From the NCBI GenBank assembly GCA_016212565.1, contig JACRFY010000017.1, positions 1 through 40,263 on the forward strand: 40,263 nt of DNA, in the 5' to 3' direction. The position numbers and the translations under genes were made by a program. This DNA comes from Magnetospirillum sp. (GTDB lineage: Bacteria > Pseudomonadota > Alphaproteobacteria > Rhodospirillales > Magnetospirillaceae). A model generated the notes under the pieces. It was given only the letters and a program-made list of their open reading frames with translations, was not told where the DNA came from and ran no database searches. This document shows positions 32,604 to 40,011 of this stretch, in pieces. Within the stretch, counting starts at the first letter, position 1; every line of letters starts with the position of its first letter.

Positions 32604-33138
32604 CGGCAACACTTACGCCAAGGGCGGGCGCGCGGGAACGGAAAAAATGAAGGCTTCGCCACCGATCGCAATCGACGCTCCGGGAGAGCCGGGACAGGCG
32701 GTGGCGCGACTCCGCCGCCCGACTCCGTCTGCCGTCACGCCAGCATCGATCACCGTCGGGGGCATTCGGTCCTTGCGCGTCAACGGGGGCCTCGACAGGG
32801 ACAGACCGCAGGGCGCCGGAATCCATCCGCAGGCAATCCGGGAAGCGGTGTCGCGAACCATGGCGGCAGGACCGCCAGGCCATCGGCCACAGTGCGATGT
32901 CGACGTGTCGCGGCACTGCGTTTAGGGCGGCCAAAAGCGTGAGGCAAGCCGCGGGCGCGCACGCTGGATGACCTTCCGCGTCGGAGGCACCATTCCTGAT
33001 GGATGCGGTCGGGGCTTCACGGTATAATTCGTCTTGCCGCCGTTTCTGCGACGGATAGGCGGGACAAGGTGGCATTGGGAACGCCGTTTTGGCCCTAACC
33101 CGGCATTACCGTTTTCTTCAGAGTGTGATGGAGAGAGT
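32604..33138. other. Divergent intergenic region, 535 bp
   Basis: This stretch separates neuA (minus) from the deacetylase-like gene (plus). Short frames on both strands (for example 32647-32925 plus and 32613-32861 minus) show no recognisable motif or ribosome site and I do not call them genes. The right-hand part is richer in A and T and holds a TATAAT at 33023-33028. Promoters for both operons are expected here. The middle could be decayed coding sequence, but I cannot identify its source. Confidence 0.6.
33000..33028 (+). promoter_or_regulatory. Possible promoter for the 33139-36247 operon
   Basis: A perfect TATAAT at 33023-33028 in an otherwise GC-rich region, with a poor -35 (TGGATG) 17 bases upstream. 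It would give a leader of about 105 bases before ATG 33139, which itself has GGAGAG closely upstream. The weak -35 keeps confidence low. Confidence 0.3.
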
Positions 33139-34470
33139 ATGAACCCAGTGGTCTTCGTAGTTCACTGCGTTGATACCGAGGGCCCATTGTCTGAGCCGGT
33201 TTCAGCAACATTCGAGCGTCTTAAATCTATTTTCGGGATCGACATCCCACCTTCATTGGCTGCCTTGACGCAGTTGCAGCGCCGGGAAATTGACCTGAAT
33301 GGGCTTGAGGACGAGGTTGCTCGGGTCGTCGATCCTCATGTGCTGGGATACAAGGAAGATTGGGGTGCGGTCGACGCCATGCTCGACCGCATCATGGCGC
33401 CGCAATTTCGGGACGGCACGCTGGATTCGTTCGGCCAAGGCTGGGTCTACAATTGGCATTGCGTTGCCCATGTCGGCTATGCGGCCAACCCACGCCGGCG
33501 CGATATCGGCTGGCACAATATTTTCGACCATTACCGCGAGCGGATCGCCGAAAGCGGGGAGAGGGATGGTCTGCATTTCCATTTCCATCCGATGCCGTTC
33601 AGCCGTCAGGCCAATCACAACGCGGCACACTGGTTTGCCAATGGCGGGTCGCTGTTCGAGGTCTTGGCCAGGCGCATCATCGAACGCAACTGGTTTCCCG
33701 CGGTCAATCGTCCGGGCTTTCATGTCGAGCGGGCCGAGTCCCACTGGTTTCTTGAGCAGTTCATTCCGTTTGACTTTGCCAACCAAGCCCTGGCGGTCCA
33801 CACCGCCGCTGCTCCGGACATGGCCGACGGACGCTGGGGCGACTGGCGCCGCGCCCCCGCGACCTGGCAGCCATATCATCCCGCCCACGACGACCATCAG
33901 AGTTCCGGCCGTTGCCGCCGTTGGCTGGCGCGCTGCCTCAACGTCGGCACGCGCAAGGATTTGCTGCAACAGGCCGACGTCGATCAGGCTTTCGCCGAGG
34001 CGCGCGAAGGCAAACCGGTCGTTTTGAGCTTCACCGACCACGATTTCCGCGACATGGCTGCCGATATCGAGACGGTACGCACCATGATTGCCGATGCCGC
34101 CCGCCGTTTTTCGGGAGTGAAGTTCCGCTATTGCGAGGCACGCGAGGCGATGCGCCTGGCACTGGGGCTGGACGACGCCCCGGGGAGCCTGTCAATGTCG
34201 CTTGACGGCAACCGCCTGACGGTCCTCGCCGATCGGCCGACCTTCGGCCCGCAGCCGTTCCTGGCGATCCAGACGCGGGCGGGGCAGTTCGCTCACGATA
34301 ATTTCGATATCCAGGAACCGTTTCTGCATTGGAGCTATGTCTTCGATGAGCAGACGGTGCCGCTCGACGGCATCGAGCGCATCGGCGTCGGCACCGCCTT
34401 TCCCAACGGAGCGGCGGTCACGTCGGTTCTTGATCTGCGCGGCGGCGGTGTCACCAGGACGGTATTGTGA
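33139..34470 (+). CDS. Polysaccharide-deacetylase-like protein, 443 aa
   Basis: The N-terminal region resembles NodB-type carbohydrate esterases: FVVHCVDTEGPLSEP (residues 5-19) offers the catalytic/metal Asp, GLHFHFHPMPFSRQANHN near residue 152 provides a His pair, and VNRPGFHVERAESHWFLEQF could form the R-P-containing strand typical of the family. LSFTDHDFRDMA near residue 297 is another conserved-looking acidic/His block. The C-terminal 110 residues form a beta-rich domain of unknown type. At 443 aa it is longer than simple deacetylases. The start at ATG 33139 follows GGAGAG; upstream codons are excluded for lack of conservation. No signal peptide, so cytoplasmic. It may deacetylate a lipid- or nucleotide-linked sugar, but the assignment is tentative. 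Confidence 0.55.
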   Translation: MNPVVFVVHCVDTEGPLSEPVSATFERLKSIFGIDIPPSLAALTQLQRREIDLNGLEDEVARVVDPHVLGYKEDWGAVDAMLDRIMAPQFRDGTLDSFGQGWVYNWHCVAHVGYAANPRRRDIGWHNIFDHYRERIAESGERDGLHFHFHPMPFSRQANHNAAHWFANGGSLFEVLARRIIERNWFPAVNRPGFHVERAESHWFLEQFIPFDFANQALAVHTAAAPDMADGRWGDWRRAPATWQPYHPAHDDHQSSGRCRRWLARCLNVGTRKDLLQQADVDQAFAEAREGKPVVLSFTDHDFRDMAADIETVRTMIADAARRFSGVKFRYCEAREAMRLALGLDDAPGSLSMSLDGNRLTVLADRPTFGPQPFLAIQTRAGQFAHDNFDIQEPFLHWSYVFDEQTVPLDGIERIGVGTAFPNGAAVTSVLDLRGGGVTRTVL

Positions 34471-35666
34471 AGCACGTCCTTTATCTCGTCCAGGCGGTTC
34501 CGACCGAGCGCGATGTCATCCGCTTTGGGATGCAAGCTTTGTTGCAGCGGGGAATCGCGGTGACGGTGCTTGATCTCGGCTTGGTCCTTCTCCCACGCAT
34601 TGATCGACGTGCGCTACGCTGCGCCGACCACAGCGGCTTGCGGGTAATCGTCTGCGATCGTTCGCAAGTGGTATCGGATCTGCTGGATGGGCTGGCGGGC
34701 GAGGTCGACTTCGCGGTGTGTTTGATTGCCGGCCATCACCTGTCGGCACGAATTCTGCGGCCGATGCGCAGCCTCGCCCGCCTGGGGATTCCTTACGTCT
34801 TGTTCCACAACACCGCCGTTCCCGGTCTTGGGCAGCCGGCGGCCCCGGAATCCCTGCTTGCCCGCACGATCCGCAAACTGCGCTCTGGAACCCTTGTCGA
34901 CAGCTTGGTCGGGCGACTTCCGCCGGCCTGGCTGGGCGTGACGCCAGCGGCGGCGGTAGTCACCGGCGGGCGGCGAAGCCGGGTCGCCGGCCCCCTGATC
35001 GGATCGCGGACGATGGTCATTCCCGCCCACAGCGCTGACTGGGAAACAATCCGCGGCCTGCGCGGTGGCCCCAGTCGCGCGGCGCGGACCGCCGTGTTTC
35101 TTGACCAGTTCCTCCCTTTCCATCCCGACTTCATGGAAACCGGCGCCGCCCGTATACCTCCCGGCCCCTATTTTGCAGCCCTGTCCGCCCTGTTCACCCG
35201 TATCGAGCGGGAACAGGGGCTCGAGGTGGTGATCGCCGCCCATCCACGCTCAGACTACGAAAGCCGGGGTGGTGACTGCTTCGGTGGCCGGCGTCTGGTT
35301 CGCGATACCCTTGCCGCCATCCGCGACTGCCGTCTGGTGATTGCCCACCACAGCACCGCCATCGGCTTCGCTGCCGCCCTTGGCAGGCCGGTACTGGTGA
35401 TCACCGGGGAAATGATCCGGGCCTCCTATCCGCCAATGGCGACGATGGCCCACGGCTACGCCCGCGCCCTTGGCCGGCGCTTGGCCGATTTCGACGCGAT
35501 TCCAGCCATCGACCTTGAGGCCGAGTTGACGATCGACGCGGCGGCTTATGAGCGCTTCGTTGACGACTATCTCAAGGCGCCCGAGGCCGCGGACAAGCCG
35601 CTGTGGGACATCGTGTTCGACGGCATTTCCCGCTGCCTGAATGATCGGAGGATGCGCGTCGGATGA
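34467..35666 (+). CDS. GT-B-like surface carbohydrate biosynthesis protein, 399 aa
   Basis: Begins VLYLVQAVPTERDVIRFGMQ, a Rossmann-like first strand and helix, followed by DFAVCLIAGHHLSARIL and YVLFHNTAVPG. The C-terminal half shows AVFLDQFLPFHPDF, LEVVIAAHPRSDYESR and CRLVIAHHSTAIGF then AAALGRPVLVI, the H-P, HxST and G-P-V pattern that marks the donor site of GT-B transferases related to capsule enzymes; it parallels the same blocks in the proteins at 14563-16189 and 22557-24302. Start is GTG 34467, sharing GTGA with the upstream stop, and the end overlaps the GNAT as ATGA. It likely adds a sugar prepared by its two neighbours. No established family name can be given from sequence alone. 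Confidence 0.65.
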   Translation: MKHVLYLVQAVPTERDVIRFGMQALLQRGIAVTVLDLGLVLLPRIDRRALRCADHSGLRVIVCDRSQVVSDLLDGLAGEVDFAVCLIAGHHLSARILRPMRSLARLGIPYVLFHNTAVPGLGQPAAPESLLARTIRKLRSGTLVDSLVGRLPPAWLGVTPAAAVVTGGRRSRVAGPLIGSRTMVIPAHSADWETIRGLRGGPSRAARTAVFLDQFLPFHPDFMETGAARIPPGPYFAALSALFTRIEREQGLEVVIAAHPRSDYESRGGDCFGGRRLVRDTLAAIRDCRLVIAHHSTAIGFAAALGRPVLVITGEMIRASYPPMATMAHGYARALGRRLADFDAIPAIDLEAELTIDAAAYERFVDDYLKAPEAADKPLWDIVFDGISRCLNDRRMRVG

Positions 35667-36247
35667 TCGCAATCGTTGATGCGGGAGACACATCGACAAC
35701 GCTTCGCATGGAGATCGCCAGGCTGATCCATGCCTCGCTGCCGGAATACTACGATTTACTTCCGGTGACAGCGGAGATGCGACTGGCGGCGATCGCCGAC
35801 ATGGTCGGGACCAGGGGCACCGAGTTGGAACGCGTCCGCGTCGCCATGGTGGAGGGCCGGCCGATGGGAGTGTTGGCCGGCATTCCCGCCGCCGGCCTGC
35901 GCCGCGCCCATATCCTGGCGACGCTGGCACTGCTGCGGCAGGTGGCTGCCGACCATCGGGCCCGCTGCCAGACCGACATTACCGATTTCGCAACACAGAT
36001 CGAGTTGGTGGGAACAGCGTCCTATTATCTGGCGCGGATCGCCGTCGCCCCAGCGGCTCGCGGCATGGGGATCGCCGATTGCCTGATGGCGGAGTTCCTG
36101 ACCGAGGCCGGAACGCGGCCGGCCAGCCTGCATGTCAAGACGGACAACGAGCGGGCGATCCGCTTTTATCGGCGGCACGGCTTCGCCGACGCTGAGACCG
36201 GCGTTTCCCCCCGGCGCTACCGGGCGATGATCCGCCCCGTAGACTGA
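35663..36247 (+). CDS. GNAT-family N-acetyltransferase, 194 aa
   Basis: A GNAT with a longer N-terminal half than the one at 30375-30848. The acetyl-CoA loop is IAVAPAARGMGIADCLMAEF near residues 129-148 (RGxGIA form), and VKTDNERAIRFYRRHGFADA near residues 154-173 is the classic C-terminal block with the Tyr general-acid position. The start overlaps the GT-like stop (ATGA). Its stop is six bases from the end of the convergent acyl-carrier-protein gene, with no terminator hairpin visible between them. Pairing with a deacetylase-like gene two genes upstream suggests deacetylation and re-acylation of an amino sugar, though acting on a protein or antibiotic cannot be excluded. Confidence 0.85.
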   Translation: MIAIVDAGDTSTTLRMEIARLIHASLPEYYDLLPVTAEMRLAAIADMVGTRGTELERVRVAMVEGRPMGVLAGIPAAGLRRAHILATLALLRQVAADHRARCQTDITDFATQIELVGTASYYLARIAVAPAARGMGIADCLMAEFLTEAGTRPASLHVKTDNERAIRFYRRHGFADAETGVSPRRYRAMIRPVD

Positions 36248-36253
36248 GCCCGG

Positions 36254-36511
36254 TCAACCTGCGAGCCCGGCTGCCCTGGCAATGCCACTGATGGTGGCGA
36301 AGTCCTCGTCCTCCATGGCGGCCAGATCAATGTGGCACCCCAGCTTCTCCTCGACAGCCGTCACAAGCCCGATAAAGGCCATCGAGTCGACATAGCCCCC
36401 CTTGATCAAGTCTGTGTCGGCAGTAATGGCTTTCGCGCTCATCCCCACTCGTTCGAGGTCCGGGGCGAGGATCTCCGCGACGAGGTCCCGCAACTCAGCA
36501 ATCGTCAGCAT
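36254..36511 (-). CDS. Acyl carrier protein, 85 aa
   Basis: A small acidic four-helix carrier. The phosphopantetheine-accepting Ser is at position 43 in KGGYVDSMAFIGLV, where the usual DSL is DSM. LRDLVAEILAP gives helix I, and LVTAVEEKLGCHIDL is the recognition helix II and following loop. The ATG 36511 overlaps the adenylation-enzyme stop by seven bases. A dedicated carrier beside an adenylation enzyme and an AAC(3)-like transferase implies that an acid is activated, loaded on this protein and passed to an amino sugar, in the way D-alanyl carrier proteins serve DltA. It is unlikely to be the fatty-acid AcpP, which is normally in the fab cluster. Confidence 0.9.
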   Translation of the reverse strand: MLTIAELRDLVAEILAPDLERVGMSAKAITADTDLIKGGYVDSMAFIGLVTAVEEKLGCHIDLAAMEDEDFATISGIARAAGLAG

Positions 36512-37989
36512 CCGATCCCTCCCTTGCTTTCCACCATCGCCGTCAGGGCGCGGCTGTCGACCTTGTCATTCGCGTTGCGCGGCAATTCTGCGACGACATG
36601 AAATGCCGTCGGAATGGCATAGGCCGGCAGGGTCCGGGCCAGCGCCACCCGCAACCGACCGACGTCCAACCCCTCCTGCGCCTCGATGAAGGCGTGAAGC
36701 TGGCCGGATACCGCGACGGTCGCACCGCTGATCACCCCGGCCCCCCGCAGGGCGGCATCGACGTCGCCGAGTTCGAGGCGGTTGCCGTGGATCTTCACCT
36801 GACGGTCGATGCGGGTGGCGAAGTAGGTGTGGCCGTCGCGGCGCTTGGCCCAGTCGCCGGTATGGTAGGCCCACTGCAAGTTGCCGTCGATCATTGCCAT
36901 GCGAAAGGCGGCGGCGGTCTGCGTCCGGTCGCCCCAATAGCCCCGCGCCACCTGGGGGCCGGTAAGGACGATTTCACCCTCGTCGGCCGATTCTCCGCCG
37001 ATCAGGGTCAAGCCCATGCCGGGGATCGGATCGCCGAAGGCGACGCTCGGCCCCGCACAGGCGGCCTTGTAGGTCTCCCTCTCCAGCCGCAGCAAGGTGC
37101 AGGACACCGTCGCCTCGGTCGGGCCGTAGGTGTTGTGAACCACCACGTCCGGCCGGGCGGCGAAGATGGCGTCGAGATGATCCGGCAACAAGGGCTCGCC
37201 GCAGAAGGTCAGCAGGCGCAGGCTGGCGAAGCGCTCGGCGGTAATCTCTTTGCGCTGGCGCATGATGTCGAGGACGCTTGGCACAGAATCCCAGATGGTC
37301 AGCCCGCGGCGGTGGATGAATTCGGCCGGCGAGAGGCGGTCGCCACGGCGCACGATCGGATGCAGGCTCGCTCCGGCGCAGAGGGCGCCGTAGATATCGA
37401 GCACGGAAAGGTCGAAGGCGATGTTGGGGTGTTGGGACCAGCGATCGTCGGGGGTTACCGCCATCGACGTGATCGCCCACTCGGTATAGTGGGCCAATCC
37501 GCTTCGGGGAATCATCACCCCCTTGGGCTGGCCAGTCGATCCCGAGGTAAAAAAGACATAGGCAAGGTCATGGGCCGGCAACGCGGCCTCCAGCTCGCCG
37601 CCTTGCTGCGATTCTGCGGCGACCACCGCCGCCCGTCCGAAATCGAGGGCGGGAACGTCCGTGGCCGTCACCACCACGTCGGGGTCGAACAGGTCGACCA
37701 CCTGCTGCTGGCGGATCGCCGGTGCGCACAGATTGGTGGTGCTGTAAAAGCCGCCCGCCATCAGGGTGGCGAACATCGCCGCGTAGCTGTGAGCGCCTTG
37801 GGGAAGATGGATGTGGACGCGGGGATGCTGTCCCGGCACTCCGGCGGCGATCGCCCCGGCCAGGGTGCGCACCATGCGGACGAAGTCTCGATAGCTCCAT
37901 GTCTCGGCCTCGCCGACGACCGCCGGGTGGTCGGGAAAGCGGGTGGCAACCGTAAATAGGCGATCGAGGGGGTCCAAGGGAGGCTGCAT
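36505..37989 (-). CDS. AMP-forming acyl/amino-acid adenylation enzyme, 494 aa
   Basis: An ANL-superfamily ligase of the NRPS-adenylation/DltA type. Core motifs in order: YVFFTSGSTGQPKGVMI (A3, near residue 145), VHNTYGPTEATVSCT (A5, near 285), YHTGDWAKRRDGHTYFATR (A7, near 375), IDRQVKIHGNRLELGDVDAA (A8) and NANDKVDSRAL with the catalytic Lys at 476 (A10). Both subdomains are complete; no carrier or condensation domain is fused, and a free ACP follows with a seven-base overlap. I start at ATG 37989, four bases after the AAC(3)-like stop; the longer frame upstream is shadow. It should adenylate an amino or hydroxy acid and load it on the ACP. The specificity residues cannot be interpreted by eye. 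Confidence 0.9.
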   Translation of the reverse strand: MQPPLDPLDRLFTVATRFPDHPAVVGEAETWSYRDFVRMVRTLAGAIAAGVPGQHPRVHIHLPQGAHSYAAMFATLMAGGFYSTTNLCAPAIRQQQVVDLFDPDVVVTATDVPALDFGRAAVVAAESQQGGELEAALPAHDLAYVFFTSGSTGQPKGVMIPRSGLAHYTEWAITSMAVTPDDRWSQHPNIAFDLSVLDIYGALCAGASLHPIVRRGDRLSPAEFIHRRGLTIWDSVPSVLDIMRQRKEITAERFASLRLLTFCGEPLLPDHLDAIFAARPDVVVHNTYGPTEATVSCTLLRLERETYKAACAGPSVAFGDPIPGMGLTLIGGESADEGEIVLTGPQVARGYWGDRTQTAAAFRMAMIDGNLQWAYHTGDWAKRRDGHTYFATRIDRQVKIHGNRLELGDVDAALRGAGVISGATVAVSGQLHAFIEAQEGLDVGRLRVALARTLPAYAIPTAFHVVAELPRNANDKVDSRALTAMVESKGGIGC

Positions 37990-37993
37990 CTGC

Positions 37994-38788
37994 TTATTCG
38001 CGAAAGGGGCGGATCGTCGGCGCCTGCTTGCACCAAACATAGATGTCGTCGGCGATGACCTTCTTGGCCTCGCGAAAGAACGGGCGGGCGGAATAGGCGT
38101 AGACCGCGCCGCGGCCCAGCGGCACCCGTCGGATGTCGACCCGTCCTTCGAGCCTGCCGAATAGGCGACGGTTGTCACCGTAGAGCATGTCCGTATCGCG
38201 ATACCAGACGAACAAATAGTACAACTCATCACTCACGGCGCCATCGCGCAGGACCGGATGAATGAATTCTTTGGTGTAGCGGTACGGCACTCCCATCGTC
38301 ATCTCGACGTGATGAACGATGTTGCTGGTGGTGTTGGGCGGTGCCCCGATACTGAGAATCAGCGTGTCCTCGTCGAGCATCCGATCCCACGGCGTTTCAC
38401 CACCATAGGGATGGCGGGACGTGTTCCGGGTGATTTCGGCAGCCCGGCCCCCAATCGCCGCGAAAGAACCGAAAGGGTGGAAGCTGCGGAATGCGTGCAT
38501 ATGAAGACGGACACACTCGGCGAAAGCACCGCACTGATAGCTGGGGGTGGAGGCGGGATCAAAGGGGATGCGCGTATTGACGAGATTCATGCTTCCCGCG
38601 AAAGTCACGACCGTGCCACTGTCACCCACCAGCCCTGTCAGGGCATCGAGATGCGCCGCCGCCGCGCCATCGGTCGGGCCGTCGAATTCCATCAGGCGCC
38701 ATAACTGGGACCCCACATAGACCGTGCGTCCCGCCTCGACCCCGGCCTCGCGATAAGCAGAAACTATTTGGTCAAAAGTGTACGCCAT
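37994..38788 (-). CDS. AAC(3)-family N-acyltransferase-like protein, 264 aa
   Basis: Resembles aminoglycoside 3-N-acetyltransferases. The family landmark is RSFHPFGSFAAIGGRA near residues 101-116, comparable to the STHP..S.AA.G block that carries the catalytic His; GETPWDRMLDEDTLILSIG follows (family G..SP...L...D...L.LG), then TSNIVHHVEMTMGVPYRY, close to the usual N.T..H..E. Length is typical. Its start ATG 38788 lies about 45 bases downstream of a good sigma-70-like promoter. Chromosomal members in glycan loci acylate amino sugars rather than antibiotics; here the ACP and adenylation genes downstream supply a likely acyl donor. Resistance to aminoglycosides is therefore not predicted. Confidence 0.82.
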   Translation of the reverse strand: MAYTFDQIVSAYREAGVEAGRTVYVGSQLWRLMEFDGPTDGAAAAHLDALTGLVGDSGTVVTFAGSMNLVNTRIPFDPASTPSYQCGAFAECVRLHMHAFRSFHPFGSFAAIGGRAAEITRNTSRHPYGGETPWDRMLDEDTLILSIGAPPNTTSNIVHHVEMTMGVPYRYTKEFIHPVLRDGAVSDELYYLFVWYRDTDMLYGDNRRLFGRLEGRVDIRRVPLGRGAVYAYSARPFFREAKKVIADDIYVWCKQAPTIRPFRE

Positions 38789-39009
38789 TATCTTGTTCGT
38801 GTGGAGGTTCCGCGACCCATATCAAAAAATCAGCGCGCAAATATATGCGATCATGGACTGGGAATCAACACTGGCGTTTCGCCCGCCAGGGCAATCGGGT
38901 GATTGAGCGAGGCGATACGCTGATTGGTGCTCGTTCGGAAATTCCGTGCGTGAAACCGCCCTATGGGAATCCGGCGCCGACATTTCAGATCACCACACCG
39001 CCGCGCCGC
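38789..39009. other. Intergenic region upstream of the acylation operon
   Basis: The 221 bases between the AAC(3)-like start and the GT2 end contain an AT-rich left part with the promoter below. Both flanking genes are on the minus strand. The right part (about 38880-39009) shows no gene, and no clear terminator for transcription... leaving position 40263 downward was identified; short frames here lack support. Confidence 0.6.
38840..38868 (-). promoter_or_regulatory. Sigma-70-like promoter for the AAC(3)/adenylation/ACP operon
   Basis: On the minus strand TTGATT (38868-38863) and TATATT (38845-38840) are separated by exactly 17 bases, a good match to the -35 and -10 consensus in otherwise GC-rich DNA. 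Transcription would begin near 38833 and leave a leader of about 45 bases before ATG 38788. Confidence 0.55.
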
Positions 39010-40011
39010 TCATTGCGGTCCCGGTTTGGCCGGCTCGCGCCGCCACTCCGGTCCGGCATCGAGAAACACCGGCGGCACCGCCTGCTCGATCACCGTCAGC
39101 GGGTCGGCCAGGGTGCTGCGGTAGATGCGGGCGACGTATTCGCCCAAGATGCCGAAGAACAGCGCGTTGAGCGCCATCGAGAACAGCATCAGGATCGCCA
39201 GGGTGGCGAAACCGCGCGGCCAGTCGTCGCCGTGCATGATGTGGCCCAGGATGTAGACCAGCGCGGTCAGCAGGGTCAGCCCGGCCACCCCCAGCCCGAC
39301 ATAGGTGGCGAAGCGCAGGGGGATGATCGACTGGCTGACGATGCCGTCGGCGGCCATGGCGAAATAGCCGGCCAGCGAGAACTTGCTGGTCCCGCCGGCC
39401 CGCGCCGGGCGGTCGTAGGGAATGCCGGTCTGGCGGAAGCCGGCCTTGGCGATGGTGCCGCGCAGGTACGGGTTGGCGTGGCGGCAGTTCCGCAGGATGT
39501 CGAGGACGCGGCGGTCGACGAGGCGGAAGTCGCCGGCATCCAGCGGCAGCTCGACCTCGGACAGGGCGTTGATCAGGCGGTAGAAGACCTTGCGCAGGCC
39601 GTTGATCGCCGGGCCTTCCTGGCGGGTCTTGCGCACCCCATAGACGACGTGGAAGCCCTCCTCCCACTTGGCGAGGAAGGCGGGGATCAGCTCCGGCGGG
39701 TCCTGGAGGTCGCAGTCGAGCTGGATCGCCGCCGCGCCCCGCGCCCACTGGTAGCCGGTGAGGATCGAGCGCTGATAGCCGAAATTGCGTGAAAACCGCA
39801 GCACGTGCACCCGCGGGTCCTGCTGCGCCAGCGCCTGCAGCAGGAAGAAGGTATCGTCGGTGGAGTGATTGTCGGTGAAGACGATCTCGAAGTCGTAGCG
39901 ATCCGCCAGGCCATCGAGGATCGGGGTCAAGGTCCGGTGCAGCAGCGGAATGGTATCCGCTTCGTTGAAGGCCGGGACGATCAGCGAGATCAGCGGCTTG
40001 GCATCAGGCAT
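39010..40011 (-). CDS. GT2 polyprenyl-phosphate glycosyltransferase-type protein (DPM1/GtrB-like), 333 aa
   Basis: A membrane-associated GT2 of the DPM-synthase/GtrB/ArnC group. The catalytic domain has LISLIVPAFNEADTIPLLH (residues 6-24), VFTDNHSTDDT, QLDCDLQDPPELIP near residues 93-106 (metal-binding DxD and the QDPPE hallmark) and NPYLRGTIAKAGFRQTGI. Two hydrophobic helices follow near residues 225-247 and 262-285, which place the active site at the membrane. It would make a polyprenyl-phosphate-linked sugar for use on the periplasmic side, possibly by the GT-C enzyme at 17211-19118. Start ATG 40011 overlaps the upstream epimerase end by eight bases; a TTG at 40017 is the alternative. Confidence 0.88.
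   Translation of the reverse strand: MPDAKPLISLIVPAFNEADTIPLLHRTLTPILDGLADRYDFEIVFTDNHSTDDTFFLLQALAQQDPRVHVLRFSRNFGYQRSILTGYQWARGAAAIQLDCDLQDPPELIPAFLAKWEEGFHVVYGVRKTRQEGPAINGLRKVFYRLINALSEVELPLDAGDFRLVDRRVLDILRNCRHANPYLRGTIAKAGFRQTGIPYDRPARAGGTSKFSLAGYFAMAADGIVSQSIIPLRFATYVGLGVAGLTLLTALVYILGHIMHGDDWPRGFATLAILMLFSMALNALFFGILGEYVARIYRSTLADPLTVIEQAVPPVFLDAGPEWRREPAKPGPQ

Noticed and set aside
32647-32925. Small plus-strand frame of 92 codons in the divergent spacer
   Set aside because: No Shine-Dalgarno, no motif, and an equally long frame exists on the other strand; neither can be supported.
36240-36275. Repeated GAGCCCGG between convergent GNAT and ACP genes as a terminator
   Set aside because: It is a short direct repeat, not an inverted one, and no T-run follows.
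7383-38788. Exosortase/PEP-CTERM polysaccharide locus
   Set aside because: FemAB-like, AsnB-like, AMP-ligase and ACP genes occur in such loci, but no exosortase, PEP-CTERM protein or chain-length protein is visible, while nonulosonate genes are.
37994-38788. Aminoglycoside resistance gene
   Set aside because: AAC(3) resemblance is clear, but the operon with an adenylation enzyme and ACP and the flanking sugar genes point to amino-sugar acylation.
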